Below are positions 25,944-38,661 of a stretch of DNA of 64,000 nt, piece after piece. A model generated the notes under the pieces. That model saw only the letters and a list, made by a program, of their open reading frames with translations, searched no databases and had not been told where the DNA came from. How positions within the stretch are numbered: position 1 is the first letter of the stretch; every line of letters begins with the position of its first letter. The position numbers and the translations under genes are program-made. The DNA comes from Glandiceps talaboti (taxonomy: Eukaryota; Hemichordata; Enteropneusta; Spengelidae), in NCBI RefSeq assembly GCF_964340395.1, contig NC_135568.1, positions 6,763,079-6,827,078 on the forward strand, read 5' to 3'.

Positions 25944-26230
25944 CTGTAAGTTTGTATGTATTGTACACTGTTGTGGTGCTGTGTTGTATTATGCTGTGCT
26001 CTGCTTCGCCGTGATGTACCGTGCTGTGTCGTGATGTGTTGATAACACATTCATCTCCTACATCAAGCGATCGGTAACATCAAAGTACGAATCAGTGTAA
26101 CATCTCCAATCGATATAAGATGGTATCACGTGATGTCAGGCTTCCCCCTTCCGTTGCTGATACCAAGGATAAGTACAAACACGTCTTCGATGGTCTTCGT
26201 GTTCCGAACACAAACTCTTCTCACTTCAAT

Positions 26231-26261
26231 CACAGACAAGTAAGAAACATACTTGTCTGTG
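26231..26261. other. perfect 12-bp hairpin
   Basis: CACAGACAAGTA and its exact complement TACTTGTCTGTG are separated by a 7-base loop. The stem is perfect, unusual in this sequence outside microsatellites. It could be a small structured element or a recent palindromic rearrangement; no associated gene is seen. Confidence 0.6.
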
Positions 26262-27044
26262 CCGAAATATAGGAACGGTTTCAGTAAAAAGTCGTGTACA
26301 GTTTCTCCTTATGGAAAGGACAAAAGGAAAGTTCTACTTATCTGTTTACTTGCTCTTTAGATATTTAAACTTGATATTTTGGTCTAGAAAACTCCAACCC
26401 ATTCTCTGTTAAAAACCAAGAAAAAAGCAGGGGTAACCGTACAAATTTTCGACATAGAGGTCAACTTTATGATATCAAAATCCTAATAATATGACCACTT
26501 TAGAATCCAATATGGCTGCCAAACACTTCAAAGTTTATCCATCGAAAATTATGAGATTGTCGGAAACAAAACAGCGAACCCTACAAAACTACTGTCTTTC
26601 ATATCGAAAAGTATGTAGAGGTTTGTTTATTACATTATAGTAAAGTATTTGTAATACTACTTTGCCGTCCTTGTGGTTTGTCCGGTATAAGTCAGCGGCA
26701 GACATCTTCAAGACGCTTGAGAAGGTCAGATCTCAAGACACTGCATGAGGTTACATATCCTAACTACTACTAAGACATACTATGTCACTTGAATGAATAT
26801 CTCTTACGTGAATCAAGACATTAGAAGAAAAAAACATATTGTAAAAAATTTGATGAGAGTCTTAACTTTTGTAGAATTTCCGTTGATATGAGTTGTGACT
26901 TCTTCATTGCCTGATAATATAACCTATAAGCTTATCTTTCCATCACATCACGTTACTATTTTGAATGCAAATGTTTGAAATATAATTTGATAAAACATTT
27001 CCCATATTGGAAAAAAAATATAGGTATACACACATATGTACATA
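26262..27044. other. no gene seen
   Basis: Intergenic AT-rich sequence without recognisable features. Confidence 0.4.
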
Positions 27045-27078
27045 CCTACCTGCATGCATGCACGCACGCACACGCGCG

Positions 27079-27117
<39 letters not shown>

Positions 27118-27139
27118 ATACACATACACATACACATAC
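27045..27139 (+). repeat. (CG)n/(CA)n/(CACATA)n microsatellite
   Basis: CATG/CACG units, a short CG run, CA repeats and CACATA units lead directly into the LTR at 27140. The retroelement probably inserted into this CA/CATA tract. Confidence 0.9.
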
Positions 27140-27350
27140 TGTAATGTTGTGACGTGTTATCACTTCAGCCTGGATGCACAATAACTCGAGATAGACTGAT
27201 GTGGTGGTTACTACATTTACTTAGTTGTGTTGGCTGCCATGTTGGGTACTGGAGACGAGTAGTATCGAACATCCACACATACAGGATGTTAGTATGAGGG
27301 CGTTTATAATTGCTAACATGTACGTGTGACCTTATATGGACATTATTGCA
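27140..27350 (-). repeat. LTR of the gypsy relic (3' LTR, complete)
   Basis: About 211 bases; the middle (27155-27307) is strongly similar to 28164-28322. A TATAAG motif lies near the U3 start on the minus strand. The polypurine tract complement CCCCCTCTT directly abuts at 27351. Confidence 0.75.
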
Positions 27351-27664
27351 CCCCCTCTTGTTTGAAGTTAATAACCGTTAAATGTATTGTCAATGTTAAC
27401 TTGCATTGTTAACATTGAGTCAGTAGTATATATATGAGTATATAGCATAACTTTTTGTCCCCCTAATTATAAAATGTACTGGTCATTTTTCTGTTGACCA
27501 TTTTTCTTTTGTCTGTTCTAATTAGTGACGAAATCATTATATCTTGCGAGTATTTTATGTCTCTCTTTGGTCGTTTCTTTCTTTGTTGGAGATATGTTTG
27601 TAGATGGTATTTCATCAGTGATATTGCCACTTTCTATCCGCAATTCGTTGTTTATTCTTCTCTG

Positions 27665-28155
27665 TAGATGACTTCTGTTTCAGCGGAGATGGTTTCCAGA
27701 TTCTGTTTCAATCATGTATGATCCGGGTGTCTCATCAGAGCGCACTTATGACTTTTGCTGGATTCCATGTTTTGTTGATTGGATTTTGAATATGGACATG
27801 CTGACCCTGTAGTAGTTCTGGCAGTGGCCGTACGTGCATGTTTGTTGTACTGCTTTTTTTTATCATCTTGTTGTGATGTGAAATATAGAGGAATCTCTTC
27901 TCTGTTTCGTGCAGGCTGTATTTTCACTGGTCTTGTAAACTCTTCCAATCAGTAGTTCTGCTGGAGATGGTATGTTGGATTTTAGAGGTGTGGCATGAAG
28001 TGACAGTAGTGCTAAATTTGCATCAGATTCTTCTCCTGTTACTTGCATTTGTTGATGTTCTTCTCCACTGTCTGAATCTGTCTCTCGATGAACTTGTGTC
28101 CTTTCGGGTAGTAATGTGTGAGGATGTTACTATCTTAAAGCCATATTGCTCTGCT
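27665..28155 (-). pseudogene. broken gypsy-type integrase C-terminal region
   Basis: Read on the minus strand, fragments appear in the order expected of Ty3/gypsy integrases but in changing frames. They are the end of the catalytic core (FIERQIQT near 28085), the ALLSLHATPL and PAELLIGR segment (about 27950-28020), and the GQHVHIQNP...W.PAKV segment of the GPY/F-type domain (27738-27827). A final piece with YMIETESGNHLR is interrupted by a stop (about 27670-27733). At least two frameshifts and one stop separate them. Nothing upstream in pol survives. Confidence 0.8.
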
Positions 28156-28163
28156 AAGTTAAG

Positions 28164-28322
28164 TTGTGTTATCGCTTAGGCCTGGATGCACATGGATGTC
28201 TCGAGATAGACTAATGTGATGCAGTTATTACATTTATTTACTTGTGTTGGCTGCCATGTTGGATACTGGAGACAAGTAGTATCGAACATCCATACATACA
28301 GGATGTTTGTATGAGAGTTTAT
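28164..28322 (-). repeat. truncated LTR copy of the gypsy relic (5' side)
   Basis: Matches 27155-27307 with scattered substitutions (shared GTGTTGGCTGCCATGTTGG and AGTAGTATCGAACATCCA). It lacks both outer LTR termini; one side meets the integrase remnant, the other runs straight into the (CATA)n tract. Confidence 0.75.
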
Positions 28323-28638
28323 GCATACATACATACATACATACATACATACATACATACATACATACATACATACATACATACATACATACATACATAC
28401 ATACATACATACATACATACATACATACATACATACATACATACAAACATACACACATACATACACACATACGTACATACATACGTACATACATACATAC
28501 ATACATACATACATACATACATACATACACATACATACATACATACATACATACATACATACATACATACATACATACATACATACATACATACATACAT
28601 CGTGTATATAATAATTTATGAGTGTGTGTGTGTGTGTG

Positions 28639-28675
<37 letters not shown>

Positions 28676-28709
28676 GTCTATATATCTGTCTGTCTGTCTG
28701 TCTGTCTGA
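28322..28709 (+). repeat. (CATA)n / (TG)n / (TCTG)n compound microsatellite
   Basis: About 275 bases of CATA units with CACA and CGTA variants, an 18-base spacer, a TG run and about 70 bases of TCTG/TATC units. Frames of several hundred bases across it are artefacts. Confidence 0.95.
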
Positions 28710-29785
28710 CTCTGTCCATTCCTTCATTCACCAACGAAAGAATACATCGATCAGAAAACTCGTTTCACTCACGATACTGTTGTAATTTGGTGTGAATATG
28801 AGGCATGAAACAATACACGAAAAATCACTTTCCTTCATTAGTTTCAAGTTCACTCAGTTTCCTTTTTAAATTTACAAACCTCCTTCAGATATAATCGCCT
28901 ATTTTTTTTCGTCTGTTAGTTTCAGTCATTTGAATGAAGACTCACCAAAGTAAAAGTGTACGCGTTGCCTACTGGAAGGGCTATCCAGCCAATCCGGAAA
29001 TCAGGTTTCCTTGGAAACCATATCTCTGTTGCCTCATCCTATGGCGCGTTGCCAGGGCCAACAAAGAAAACGGATGAATACTGCGTTTCCGAGTGGGATG
29101 TGATTGATCTAGTATCGCTACTACTGGACTTTTCGATGACACAATAGCTATGTTGTTTGTCATTAAAAAAAACCTTGAAGCCCGAGCCGAAGGAGATAGT
29201 TACGTGAAATCCGGATACAAGACGAAAATTTCATTTTTTTTGTTTGAATATCGAATTTGAAAGATGATTGGCACTTTCTCTTTGTTGAGCTAATTTAATC
29301 AACTTTTTTACATCTTTGGAGTGACATTTTCGACGAATTTTATAAGTATGACCATGTTACACGTTAAAATTGTGACTAGCTTTGACAATCGCATTACGAC
29401 TTTAATTGTATTGAGAACATGTCGCAGCCAATTTTCTTTGAGACACGTTTCCGACCCCTGTCATTCCTTCTGTAATTACTTCATATCGTGTCAGTATAAA
29501 ATCGACTGTAGTCGACATTTGTTTGTAGGATATCATGAAATCATTATATTTTAAATCATACTCGCAAAAACCCCGCAGATAGTTAGTAATATCGTTTTAC
29601 AATTGTTTTCTTTTCATTTATTTTCTTTTTAAATATTTAAAATCATTTTTAAAAATTGATCATTTTGGTAATAGTGTGTGTGATATTGGTTATTAGTTCA
29701 AAGAAAAATGATTTCCATAAAAGTGTTTACCAAGAAAACTATACGCTTATTAAATATTGCGGTTATTAGAGTAAGTGCGTACGCT
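28710..29785. other. no gene seen
   Basis: Intergenic AT-rich sequence. No coding or RNA gene recognised. Confidence 0.4.
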
Positions 29786-29850
29786 CTGTCTGTCTGTCTG
29801 TCTGTCTGTATGTATGTCTGTCTGTCTGTCTGTCTGACTGACTGACTGAC

Positions 29851-29889
<39 letters not shown>

Positions 29890-30008
29890 ATGTATGTATG
29901 TATGTATGTATGTATGTATGTATGTATGTATGTGTGTCTGTGTCTGTCTGTGTGTGTGTGTGTCTGTCTGTCTGTCTGTTTGTCTGTGTGTGTCGTCTGT
30001 CTGTCTGT
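29786..30008 (+). repeat. (CTGT)n/(CTGA)n/(ATGT)n compound microsatellite
   Basis: Blocks of CTGT, CTGA, CTGT again, ATGT and mixed TG/CTGT follow one another, each motif one substitution from its neighbour. Confidence 0.95.
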
Positions 30009-32156
30009 ATTACTTATCTTGTCGTTTCAATAGTTTAAGCCGTTTCGTACTTTGTTCTAATATAGCGGTTGATTTGTGTATGAACTATTCGGTTTAAAAA
30101 CACCAAACTCTCTCATACTATAGTAATATTGAGTAAAGTCGTCAACAGATTTGGCGGGAACTTTTGTTGCTCTGTTGCGCATGTATTCTCCTATCGCGAT
30201 GGTTCGTGGATTAAAATCAAAGCTTATTTGAAACCAAATCGCACGTACGTCCTCGACATTTCACTCTGGAAATCGGCAGCTAGTTCTGTTGATTCGCGAT
30301 GTCGTTCTTTTCAATATACGGGTACTGCTTTTTTTCTTCATTCGTGCCGTAATTACGTAACTTTTGTAATACCACATCGGTACATTAGAAACATATGAGG
30401 CAGAAATATTGGAGGTAAATTAAACATTAATTACGGCTGATTAAATTTCGATAACACGTAGGTGTAATGGGCCAATTTATAGATATACGGCGGGGGTTGA
30501 CACCTTGAAGGTCTTATATGATCAATACTTCCTCTTTGAGATATCTTGAGTTTCTTTATCTTTCTTATCGTTGTTTTTATGTTCTTGAGGCAAAATTTAA
30601 ATAAGATAGGGTATGACGTATCAGTTTACATCTGCAATGGAAATCGACACGAAACCAACAAGGCGCGAGCTGAGAGGATAATAGCTCAATTGAATTGAAA
30701 TAAACTCCGCAGGCAGGTTTACATTCCAAATTGTTGTCATTTTCAAAATAACTCGTTTTTTTTCCCTTTTGACTGGTGCTATCTTTAGCTACTACTTCTA
30801 AACGACAGTTCTCGTGCTTCCATTTGACGGGGTCAATAGTTCAATACACACTCGTGTGACGTCATCTCGTCGATCTCTATTTCTTCATCCATTGTCTCCG
30901 CACGGTTGCCAAGGCAACAGAGGCTGGCACCACATCAGCTGGCGGGTGGGACGCCTGAATGCGTGGTATTGTTATATGTAAGATTAAATCCACGCTGCGC
31001 GAAATTAAATTTTGGTGTATTTGACAGAGTGTTAAATGGACCCGTGGATTATGGTACGACTGCCTATAACAAGAGTTTGAATGCGACTGGCAACGGTACG
31101 CTGAGCACTCCATTAGATGTAAATAGGAATGACGGCCGCTTGTATTTTTCATAATACACGTATAAAAAACTCAGTAATATAAATGTTTTATGTGTGTTTC
31201 TTTTCTATACGAGTCTCTAACATTTTCTATATGAAAAGAAACGCCAAATGTGATAGAGACAATTTTTTTCCCTTCCATTTACTTTTAATGTGGGAGAGAC
31301 TGTATTAATATGTTTCAGTCACGCTTATGATGTCATTAACTTTGAAGGGAAGCAGTTTGCGCGCCAAAGAAATTGTACAAAAATTGTCGGTTTTCAACAA
31401 TAATTAACTGACTTGCACCGTAATTTTGAATCCAAATCAAAGATTGAGCCGTAAAGTTGCTTTTTATCGACGCGGATTTCCAAAATGGCAGGAATTGGTG
31501 ATTGATTTTAGCTTTGTGTAGATTGTTTGACGGAAGTTTCAGAATACGTTCTATTTGACCAGGTCGTCTTTAATTTAGTCTGAACTGACACGCTCTATTT
31601 TGCAGATCATGGCGTAGAGATTGATCTAAAACGACGACCATTACTGTAATATTACGGTGACAAGAACGAAGACAAAGGCCATCACAGATTGTTACCAATT
31701 TGGCAACTTTTTCTCAACAACTTAGCTTCTAACAAAAATGCCGCAATTTGAATGTGTAACTACACACTACACCAGAAACTGTATCGTAACATCTGTAAAC
31801 CCAAACGTAGCATGTGGTCTATACCCCCTCCCCCACGGCTTAAAAACGTCCACTTTTAGTTTCAATCAACCTTTAGGTGTGGATGGTTTAGTTTAAGTCA
31901 TTGAGTTTATACCCTAAGGATATTCTGTCGTTCATATTTCGTAATCGTACAAACACCAGTTCCTTCTGTGGTAACATTGGCCTCCATCTTCAACGGTTTG
32001 CAAGAGCTGATAAACTCACTATATATTCATCCATTTGTCTAGGAACAATGTCTAACATATTTTAGAAATAGATCGCAGACAATGGTTAATATTTAGATAC
32101 CTTAGATGAACTTCTTGCTAAGTTTTGTTTAAATGAAAAAGCGCACCCCTGGGTTA
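30009..32156. other. no gene seen
   Basis: Intergenic. Frames at 30129-30398 and 30906-31154 are 80-90 codons long but lack ATG starts or homology. A CRE-type TGACGTCA octamer occurs at 30857-30864. Nothing else recognised. Confidence 0.4.
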
Positions 32157-32582
<426 letters not shown>

Positions 32583-33015
32583 CTAACATATATCCAATGT
32601 GTATTTATTCTTCATAGTGACATAACAGGGCTGTGTAATTGAGTCGTGGACAAGCTACGCCCATAATGTTACCAGTTATTATTATTTAGTAGTAAAAACA
32701 ATTTAGATGTCTTTTTCTGAAATAATAACATTTTGCAATACATACATTGTATTGTGAATTTGTCATTCACAAAGTTGATCTATTGCATTCAATTATCAAC
32801 AGATCTAGAGCTAATAATAAAAATGTCAATAACGCTCATTGCCATCATAAAGAATAATTATCGTGTAGCATCGAAGTTAATTTATTGTCATTTTTATTTC
32901 AATTTGTTATTAGTTGTGTTGTTTGCTGTCATTCATCGTGAAAGAGTGGTCTTTAAATCACCAAGTCAATATAGAGTTGTTAACTTTACTTAATCTAAAA
33001 AGTGCTACACTCCCT

Positions 33016-33049
33016 CTCATCTCTCCTCCTCTCTGTGTCTGTCTCTCTG

Positions 33050-33118
<69 letters not shown>

Positions 33119-33190
33119 GTCTGTGTCTCTCTGACTCTGTCTTTGTCTCCCTCTCTGTCCTCCTCTCTCTCTCCCTCTCTGTGTGCATAT
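33016..33190 (+). repeat. (CTGT)n and CT-rich microsatellite
   Basis: About 65 bases of CTGT flanked by CT-rich low-complexity sequence. Confidence 0.95.
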
Positions 33191-36100
33191 TTCCCGTTTT
33201 CTGTCTCTCCCTTTTCACCCTCCACTTTGCTCCATCTCAACCCCCTCATTCACTTCAATAGTCTTTAGTCTTCGAGTTCGCACAACCACGTATTCCACTA
33301 CCCCTCCAACCCCTCCAGCCCCCCCCCCCCACTTCGGAATACTAGTATATGAAATAACAACACGGCAAACATGCACAGCAAACATGCCCATTTATGTAGT
33401 CATGGAAATGAACACTGAAACAATAATGACATCTCTACCATCTTAAATTTACCAGCGCTGTCGAAGATTTCCAGGCTCTCGGTATTTTTAACAGAAGTGC
33501 ACAGTGAGAGAATGCATTTTCTCCCCAAGAGCCAGTATATTTGAAATTGAGAATAGTCCAATATTTGATTGACATGTTTGTGACAAGTACCCAGCCGTCT
33601 ATTTCCTGTCATCAATTTAACATAATTGCTTCGAAAATTATCTTTATTTTTGTTTGATTCCCATTACTGGTCTCGTTGGACTCACATTTTCTCCTTTCAA
33701 TAGGAGAGAACAAAACCGTCGGTTCTAAATGAAAATAATACAATTGAACCAATGGAAATCACCTTCCCAAAATTGCCGTGTCAGATTACGAGCATTCAGG
33801 AAAATTTGATTTTGTATGTGGTAATTCCGTTACCGAGTCAATATTCAGATTCCTTTTTTTAGTATCTCTGTCCTGAGATTGAGTCGTTGATCTAGTTACG
33901 CTCTCTCGTCCTGAAATGCGCACTTAACTATCATTTACCCTGCACACTCCTATAGACTCTCAATTTGTTCCAGCGTGAATTGAAATTGCGCGTTGAAATT
34001 TGAATAATTTTTATTAAAAACAGTGCGTTGTTGAGAAAGTAGAAAATCTGTTGCAATTTTGTTTTTGTTTTTACGCTATTTCTTTTACTGTTTGTCACGT
34101 TAATATCGCGGGTATATTTTGATATAAACAGCTGAAGAACGTACAATTCAAGTTAAAAGGGGTATTAAAATCGAATCGGCTTCGATTTTCGTTTAGAACG
34201 TCATGTTTCAAAAAAGAAGTCGAATATGTTAAAAAGTTAAAAAGTGTATATCAGAGATATGAAAGATATCCGAAATAATCTAAATGGAATAAAGGTGAAA
34301 TGTACACATTCAAAGCATACCGCTGCTGCAGAGAAATGAATTATTAGTACAATGTATATTTCATTGTTTATTTCAGTTCAACCATGACACGCATGCATTT
34401 GATTGGTATCACAGACATGTGAAAGGTAAAAGATAAAACGTATGTACGTGCAGTGGAGGAAAATTCCTCGTGGAAAACACTACAAGAAATACGGCTACAT
34501 TATCTGCATATCCGACTTTGCTTGATCTTTGTGTTTTACCTGCACGAGCTGCCTCACTTTCACTGTTTCGCTTGATTCAGCATTTCAACCCGATATCACT
34601 GAACTGCATACGCATACTATATCATGAGTACTGACCGTTGAGTGAGTTCAACAAAGACTCTATCGAGTACATCATATACGAGCTGTAAAAGTATTATTAT
34701 AACACAAATATTTACCAAGGTTGACATGAAATTGTACGAACCGTTCTGATCTACACTCATTTGTGGGGATTACATTGCAGACACTTTGTCGCCAATGGGA
34801 CAGCTTGACTCTACCAGTGACGGGTCAAAACTGTATTTGTATGTACTTATTTCCAACATCAATAAAATGAAAAAAATCAATTTATCCCCTTAGTCTGGAT
34901 TATTGTGATTATGAAAACAATAGCCGACACAAACGGAGATTTGCTCACGACTCGAATAGACAGGTCCCTTGCACTACTTCGCGATTGAGGGCGCTGTATA
35001 CAGATTTACTCGGCAATTTTACTTGATTCGATGGGCGGGTTTACACACTCAGTGGTAATTCCTCCATTACCTCTTTAAAGTTTGTTTTGAAGTGCCCTTT
35101 ATTTACATAACGTTAAGTGTTTGCCCCCACAATTGCACTTTGACTGGTTTTGGATCCGTCAATCTCGCTCTCTGGTTGGGAGGCAAGCACCGTTGGAGTA
35201 CACAGAGGGATTGTCGTGACTGAAGTTGGGAAGCCGTTCCGCTTGACGCCGCCACAGTCTTGACTTGACCTTTCACCTGCAGCTGGCAGTTGTGTGTGGG
35301 CTATGATTCATGATCGTCAATATGCACATTTTCTACAAGTTTTGTTTCCCAGACTCATTTTTCTTGCCAGGGGCTCTAGCAATATCATTTCAATAGGAAT
35401 ATTACTCATAAATAATATATTGTTGCTGAATTTGTGAGAAGATTTTACGTAGCGTTGAAGGTACAGTCCTGCTTGCAGACGTCAATTGCACGGGTGTAGA
35501 TTACTGACATGAACCTCAACGACTTACTCTGAATGCAAGCAGGACTATTGTAAAGATTGATTTTTGATTCCAAAACTTTTTATCGTTCTGGGGGTTTAAG
35601 TAAAAACGCTAACAAGCAAAAATGACCATACAAACATTGCAGCTATAAACGTTGCCGATGCGCGATTGACCCCTCCACCCCACCCCAAGTCTTTCTTGGT
35701 CGCCTTGTTCGTTAGTTGGCCTGTATATGTATGACTTGATCATGTTGATAGTTTTGTAGCAGTACACGTCGACCTACCACCCACGTGTACCCCGAGTTGG
35801 CGGCGTCACTTCACCTTGACGATATATTTTCTCAAGTAGTTGTTTTCCACTTGTGCATACACGTTTTTCAATTAATTGTTGGCGACTTTCAAGCGCATGT
35901 GTCAGAGAAATAATATAAGCACTTAAATATCGACTGCTTGTATTTCAATGTCGACTGTGTTTAAAACAATTTAAATCTTGTTTATATGTCGACTCTCTCG
36001 TTTCCCTGAACTACTTGGATTTGTTTAAAGTCATCCAAGGATTTGTTTGTGCAATTTGCAATTCCGAAGACAATTTTTTTTTAAAGTGTTAGAGTAAACT

Positions 36101-36900
36101 CGTACGTACGTTTTGGGATTCCAAACAAGTTTGTGGTTTGTATGATAAAGTTGTTATGGCTGAAGTGTGACGTCAGATATGGTACGTCATTTCCGCTGTA
36201 GATTTGGGGAGGCCGGTCAGGAATATGGTCGTCTAGCAGTGTTTTGATCTCAAAGGTGATTCAAAATTCAAAACGCTGTGGACCAATCTCTCATCTAACA
36301 CGGTCAAAAATGAGATATAAGGACGGTGTAAGGGCTACTGGGTTTTTAAAAATGGAGTGTGGGACTGAGCACCAGGGCTGCACATCCCTATCAAAGCAAT
36401 GGGCGAGTGCCCCCACCCCTCCACACACACCTCAGAGGATCTAAACAATCATTTGGTGTTTTAATTTCAAATAAACATTCAATAATGTAACGAGCTTGAG
36501 AGTTGAAGGATGTCAAAACATTCCAAAATAAATGTATGTCAAACTGTGTGAAAACTCTACTGCAATACATCACCAGTCATAACATAAAGCACCCAACTTG
36601 CAAATGTTTTCTAGAGTTGTTATGTTTTTTGAAGTGAACAAGTGTGGACGCATTCTCTGGGCGAAAATTAATCATGTATGGATTTTGGTTCTGCATCTCT
36701 TGCCATGTGGTGGCGCTGTTCGTGGTCTCGGCCGCTTCTGTTGCAGTTGGGCGTGTCCTTCGTAAAGTGTCAACTCATTGGATTACGTGACTAAACCAAA
36801 TACAACAGGTTGATTTAAAAGTGAAAGTGTTTAAAAAGATTTCTCAACGATGTCGAGATAAACTTACAACCAAGATTTGAGGACTTCTTGTGAGACGTTT
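33191..36900. other. no gene seen
   Basis: Intergenic, upstream of the LRR-caspase gene. A 13-bp inverted repeat (35465-35477 and 35534-35546, AGTCCTGCTTGCA) and a CRE-type TGACGTCA (36168-36175) are visible. No coding exon is recognisable; an upstream exon of the LRR-caspase gene cannot be excluded. Confidence 0.4.
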
Positions 36901-36986
36901 TTAGGAGGTGGACCAATATTGGAAGCTGGGGAGTTTGTAACGAGAGTTGAAGTTAGGGCCCGGTGCTGTAACATTCCATTGCCATT
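36901..36986 (+). other. possible 5' UTR exon of the LRR-caspase gene
   Basis: A good donor, CATT|GTAAGTATAT at 36987, lies 570 bases before the acceptor-like TTTTCACCTTCATCAG ending at 37556. The sequence before it has stops in all frames and would be non-coding. The start coordinate is arbitrary because the transcription start cannot be seen. Confidence 0.3.
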
Positions 36987-37595
36987 GTAAGTATATAGAG
37001 TTAACACGATGCATTACAATAGCTACCCCATTAACTTTCAATTGCTACTGTACACAGTTCAAAAGTGTCCTTCTTTGACAAACATCGAGACTAAAATACC
37101 CACCTTTACGCTGCTTGAACATGAAAGCAAACTCTTCCCTTCACACTTTACAACTGTACAATAATTACTTTCAGATTTATTTTCGTAATGGTATTTTGAA
37201 CACATGTCCAATTCTATGCGCATTTTTTCACAGCGTTTGACGGTAAGGGGGATTAAAATGTAACAAAGCAATTCGGATTGTATTACTCATGAAGCAACAT
37301 ACGGGATACTTCTTTTTATACGTTTCGATACTTCTGGCAAGGGATTTGCTTTATAGCTGTATGGTAAAATATTCATTCCACAAGCTGCACACTGGAATCA
37401 TTCATGTGGAGGCCTTGTTAATAATAAAGCTATTCACAAGTTACATTTTAATGTAAAATCGACCGGGACTAATTATTGCCGCTCGAATGAAATTGACAAT
37501 TGTTATTGCTCGACCTAATTAACATAATAAATGATGGTTTCTTTTCACCTTCATCAGCATTCCAACAGTCCCATTGTAAAGGTTACAAAAGCAGG

Positions 37596-38661
37596 ATGTC
37601 GACAACATCACGTGATCTTCGTGGGAGCGATCTCACAACTGTGCCTGATGAAATTCTTAAACTTAAGAATATAACTAAACTTGACCTGCGAGTCAATCGT
37701 CTTAAGACGTTGCCATGGAAACTGTCGAAGTTAAGTCACTTGCAGACGCTTTTGGTTCGATGTAATGAATTTCAAGAGTTTCCGTCTGTTGCTTGCAAAC
37801 TGACGAGTTTGACGCATTTTGATATTAGCAACAATCACCTTGAATTTATCCACGACGGTATCTCTAACATGTCAAATCTTCAAGATCTAGATATGAGTTT
37901 TAATAAAATTAGAGAATTATCGACTAGTTTTGGAAGCTCCTTCAAGAAGATGACGATATTGGATCTGAGCCACAATAAATTGAGTGGTTTACCCAAAGAT
38001 TTTGGCGAAATGATCAATTTAGAAGTCCTCAAGCTTGGGAGCAACAAGTTGTCAAGCGTACCAAACAGTCTTGCAAAATTAATTCAACTCAAAGCCCTGG
38101 ATATCGAAGAAAATTGTCTACGCGAATTCCCTGAATGTATCTGTGACATGATAAGTTTAAAGGAACTGAAAGCAAATGATAATTCTTTCCAAAGTCTGCC
38201 TGACAGCTTTGGGGACAAATTGAACACACTGCAGGAGTTGATTCTAAGGGATAATTGTCTGACTGGCCTCCCAGACAGTATTTGTCAACTTACCAATCTC
38301 ATGACCCTTGACCTCAGTAGTAACGAAATAACAAACTTGCCCGTCAACTTCGGTAAATTATCAAGACTTGGCAAGAAAGATGGCACAACGTTCAGTTTAC
38401 TACACAACCCGTTAGACGAACCACCACTTGAGATATGCACACGTGGAATCGATGTCATACGCGAATATCTGTCCGGGAAAGGTTTCTTCACCATTCGGAA
38501 GAAGATGGTGGAAAAGAAAAGATCAGCGTTGGCCGTTACCCTGGGTGACGTGGATGATGGTACGAGTTACAGCATGGACCTTAAACCACGTGGCGTTGCT
38601 GTGATTGTTGACAACCTTGGAGTTGATGAAAACAGTGAAACTGGGGATGTCTCTGATTCGG
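37596..38661 (+). CDS. LRR-caspase coding exon 1
   Basis: Encodes residues 1-355 and the first base of codon 356: all LRRs, the basic linker (RKKMVEKKRS) and the first strand of the caspase domain. Ends at a strong GTAAGT donor. Without splicing the frame stops two codons later, supporting the intron. Confidence 0.87.

Larger units (their letters stand above)
27140..28325 (-). mobile_element. decayed Ty3/gypsy LTR retrotransposon
   Basis: Two direct repeats (27140-27350 and 28164-28322) flank about 810 bases that encode, on the minus strand, broken pieces of a gypsy-type integrase. The left LTR is complete in form: on the minus strand it starts TGCAATAATG after a polypurine tract (AAGAGGGGG) and ends CATTACA. 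Both ends are flanked by CATAC, compatible with a 5-bp target duplication but weak because the flanks are CATA microsatellite. Gag, protease and reverse transcriptase are absent, so the copy is internally deleted and inactive. Confidence 0.8.

Noticed and set aside
28622-28709. CRISPR-like or satellite array
   Set aside because: Units are 2-4 bases with no spacers; ordinary eukaryotic microsatellites.
30129-30398. 89-codon open frame as a possible gene
   Set aside because: No ATG start and no homology I can recognise; isolated in intergenic sequence.
37500-37595. N-terminal 32-codon extension of the LRR-caspase frame
   Set aside because: It has no ATG and crosses a probable 3' splice site near 37556; the ATG at 37596 is used instead.
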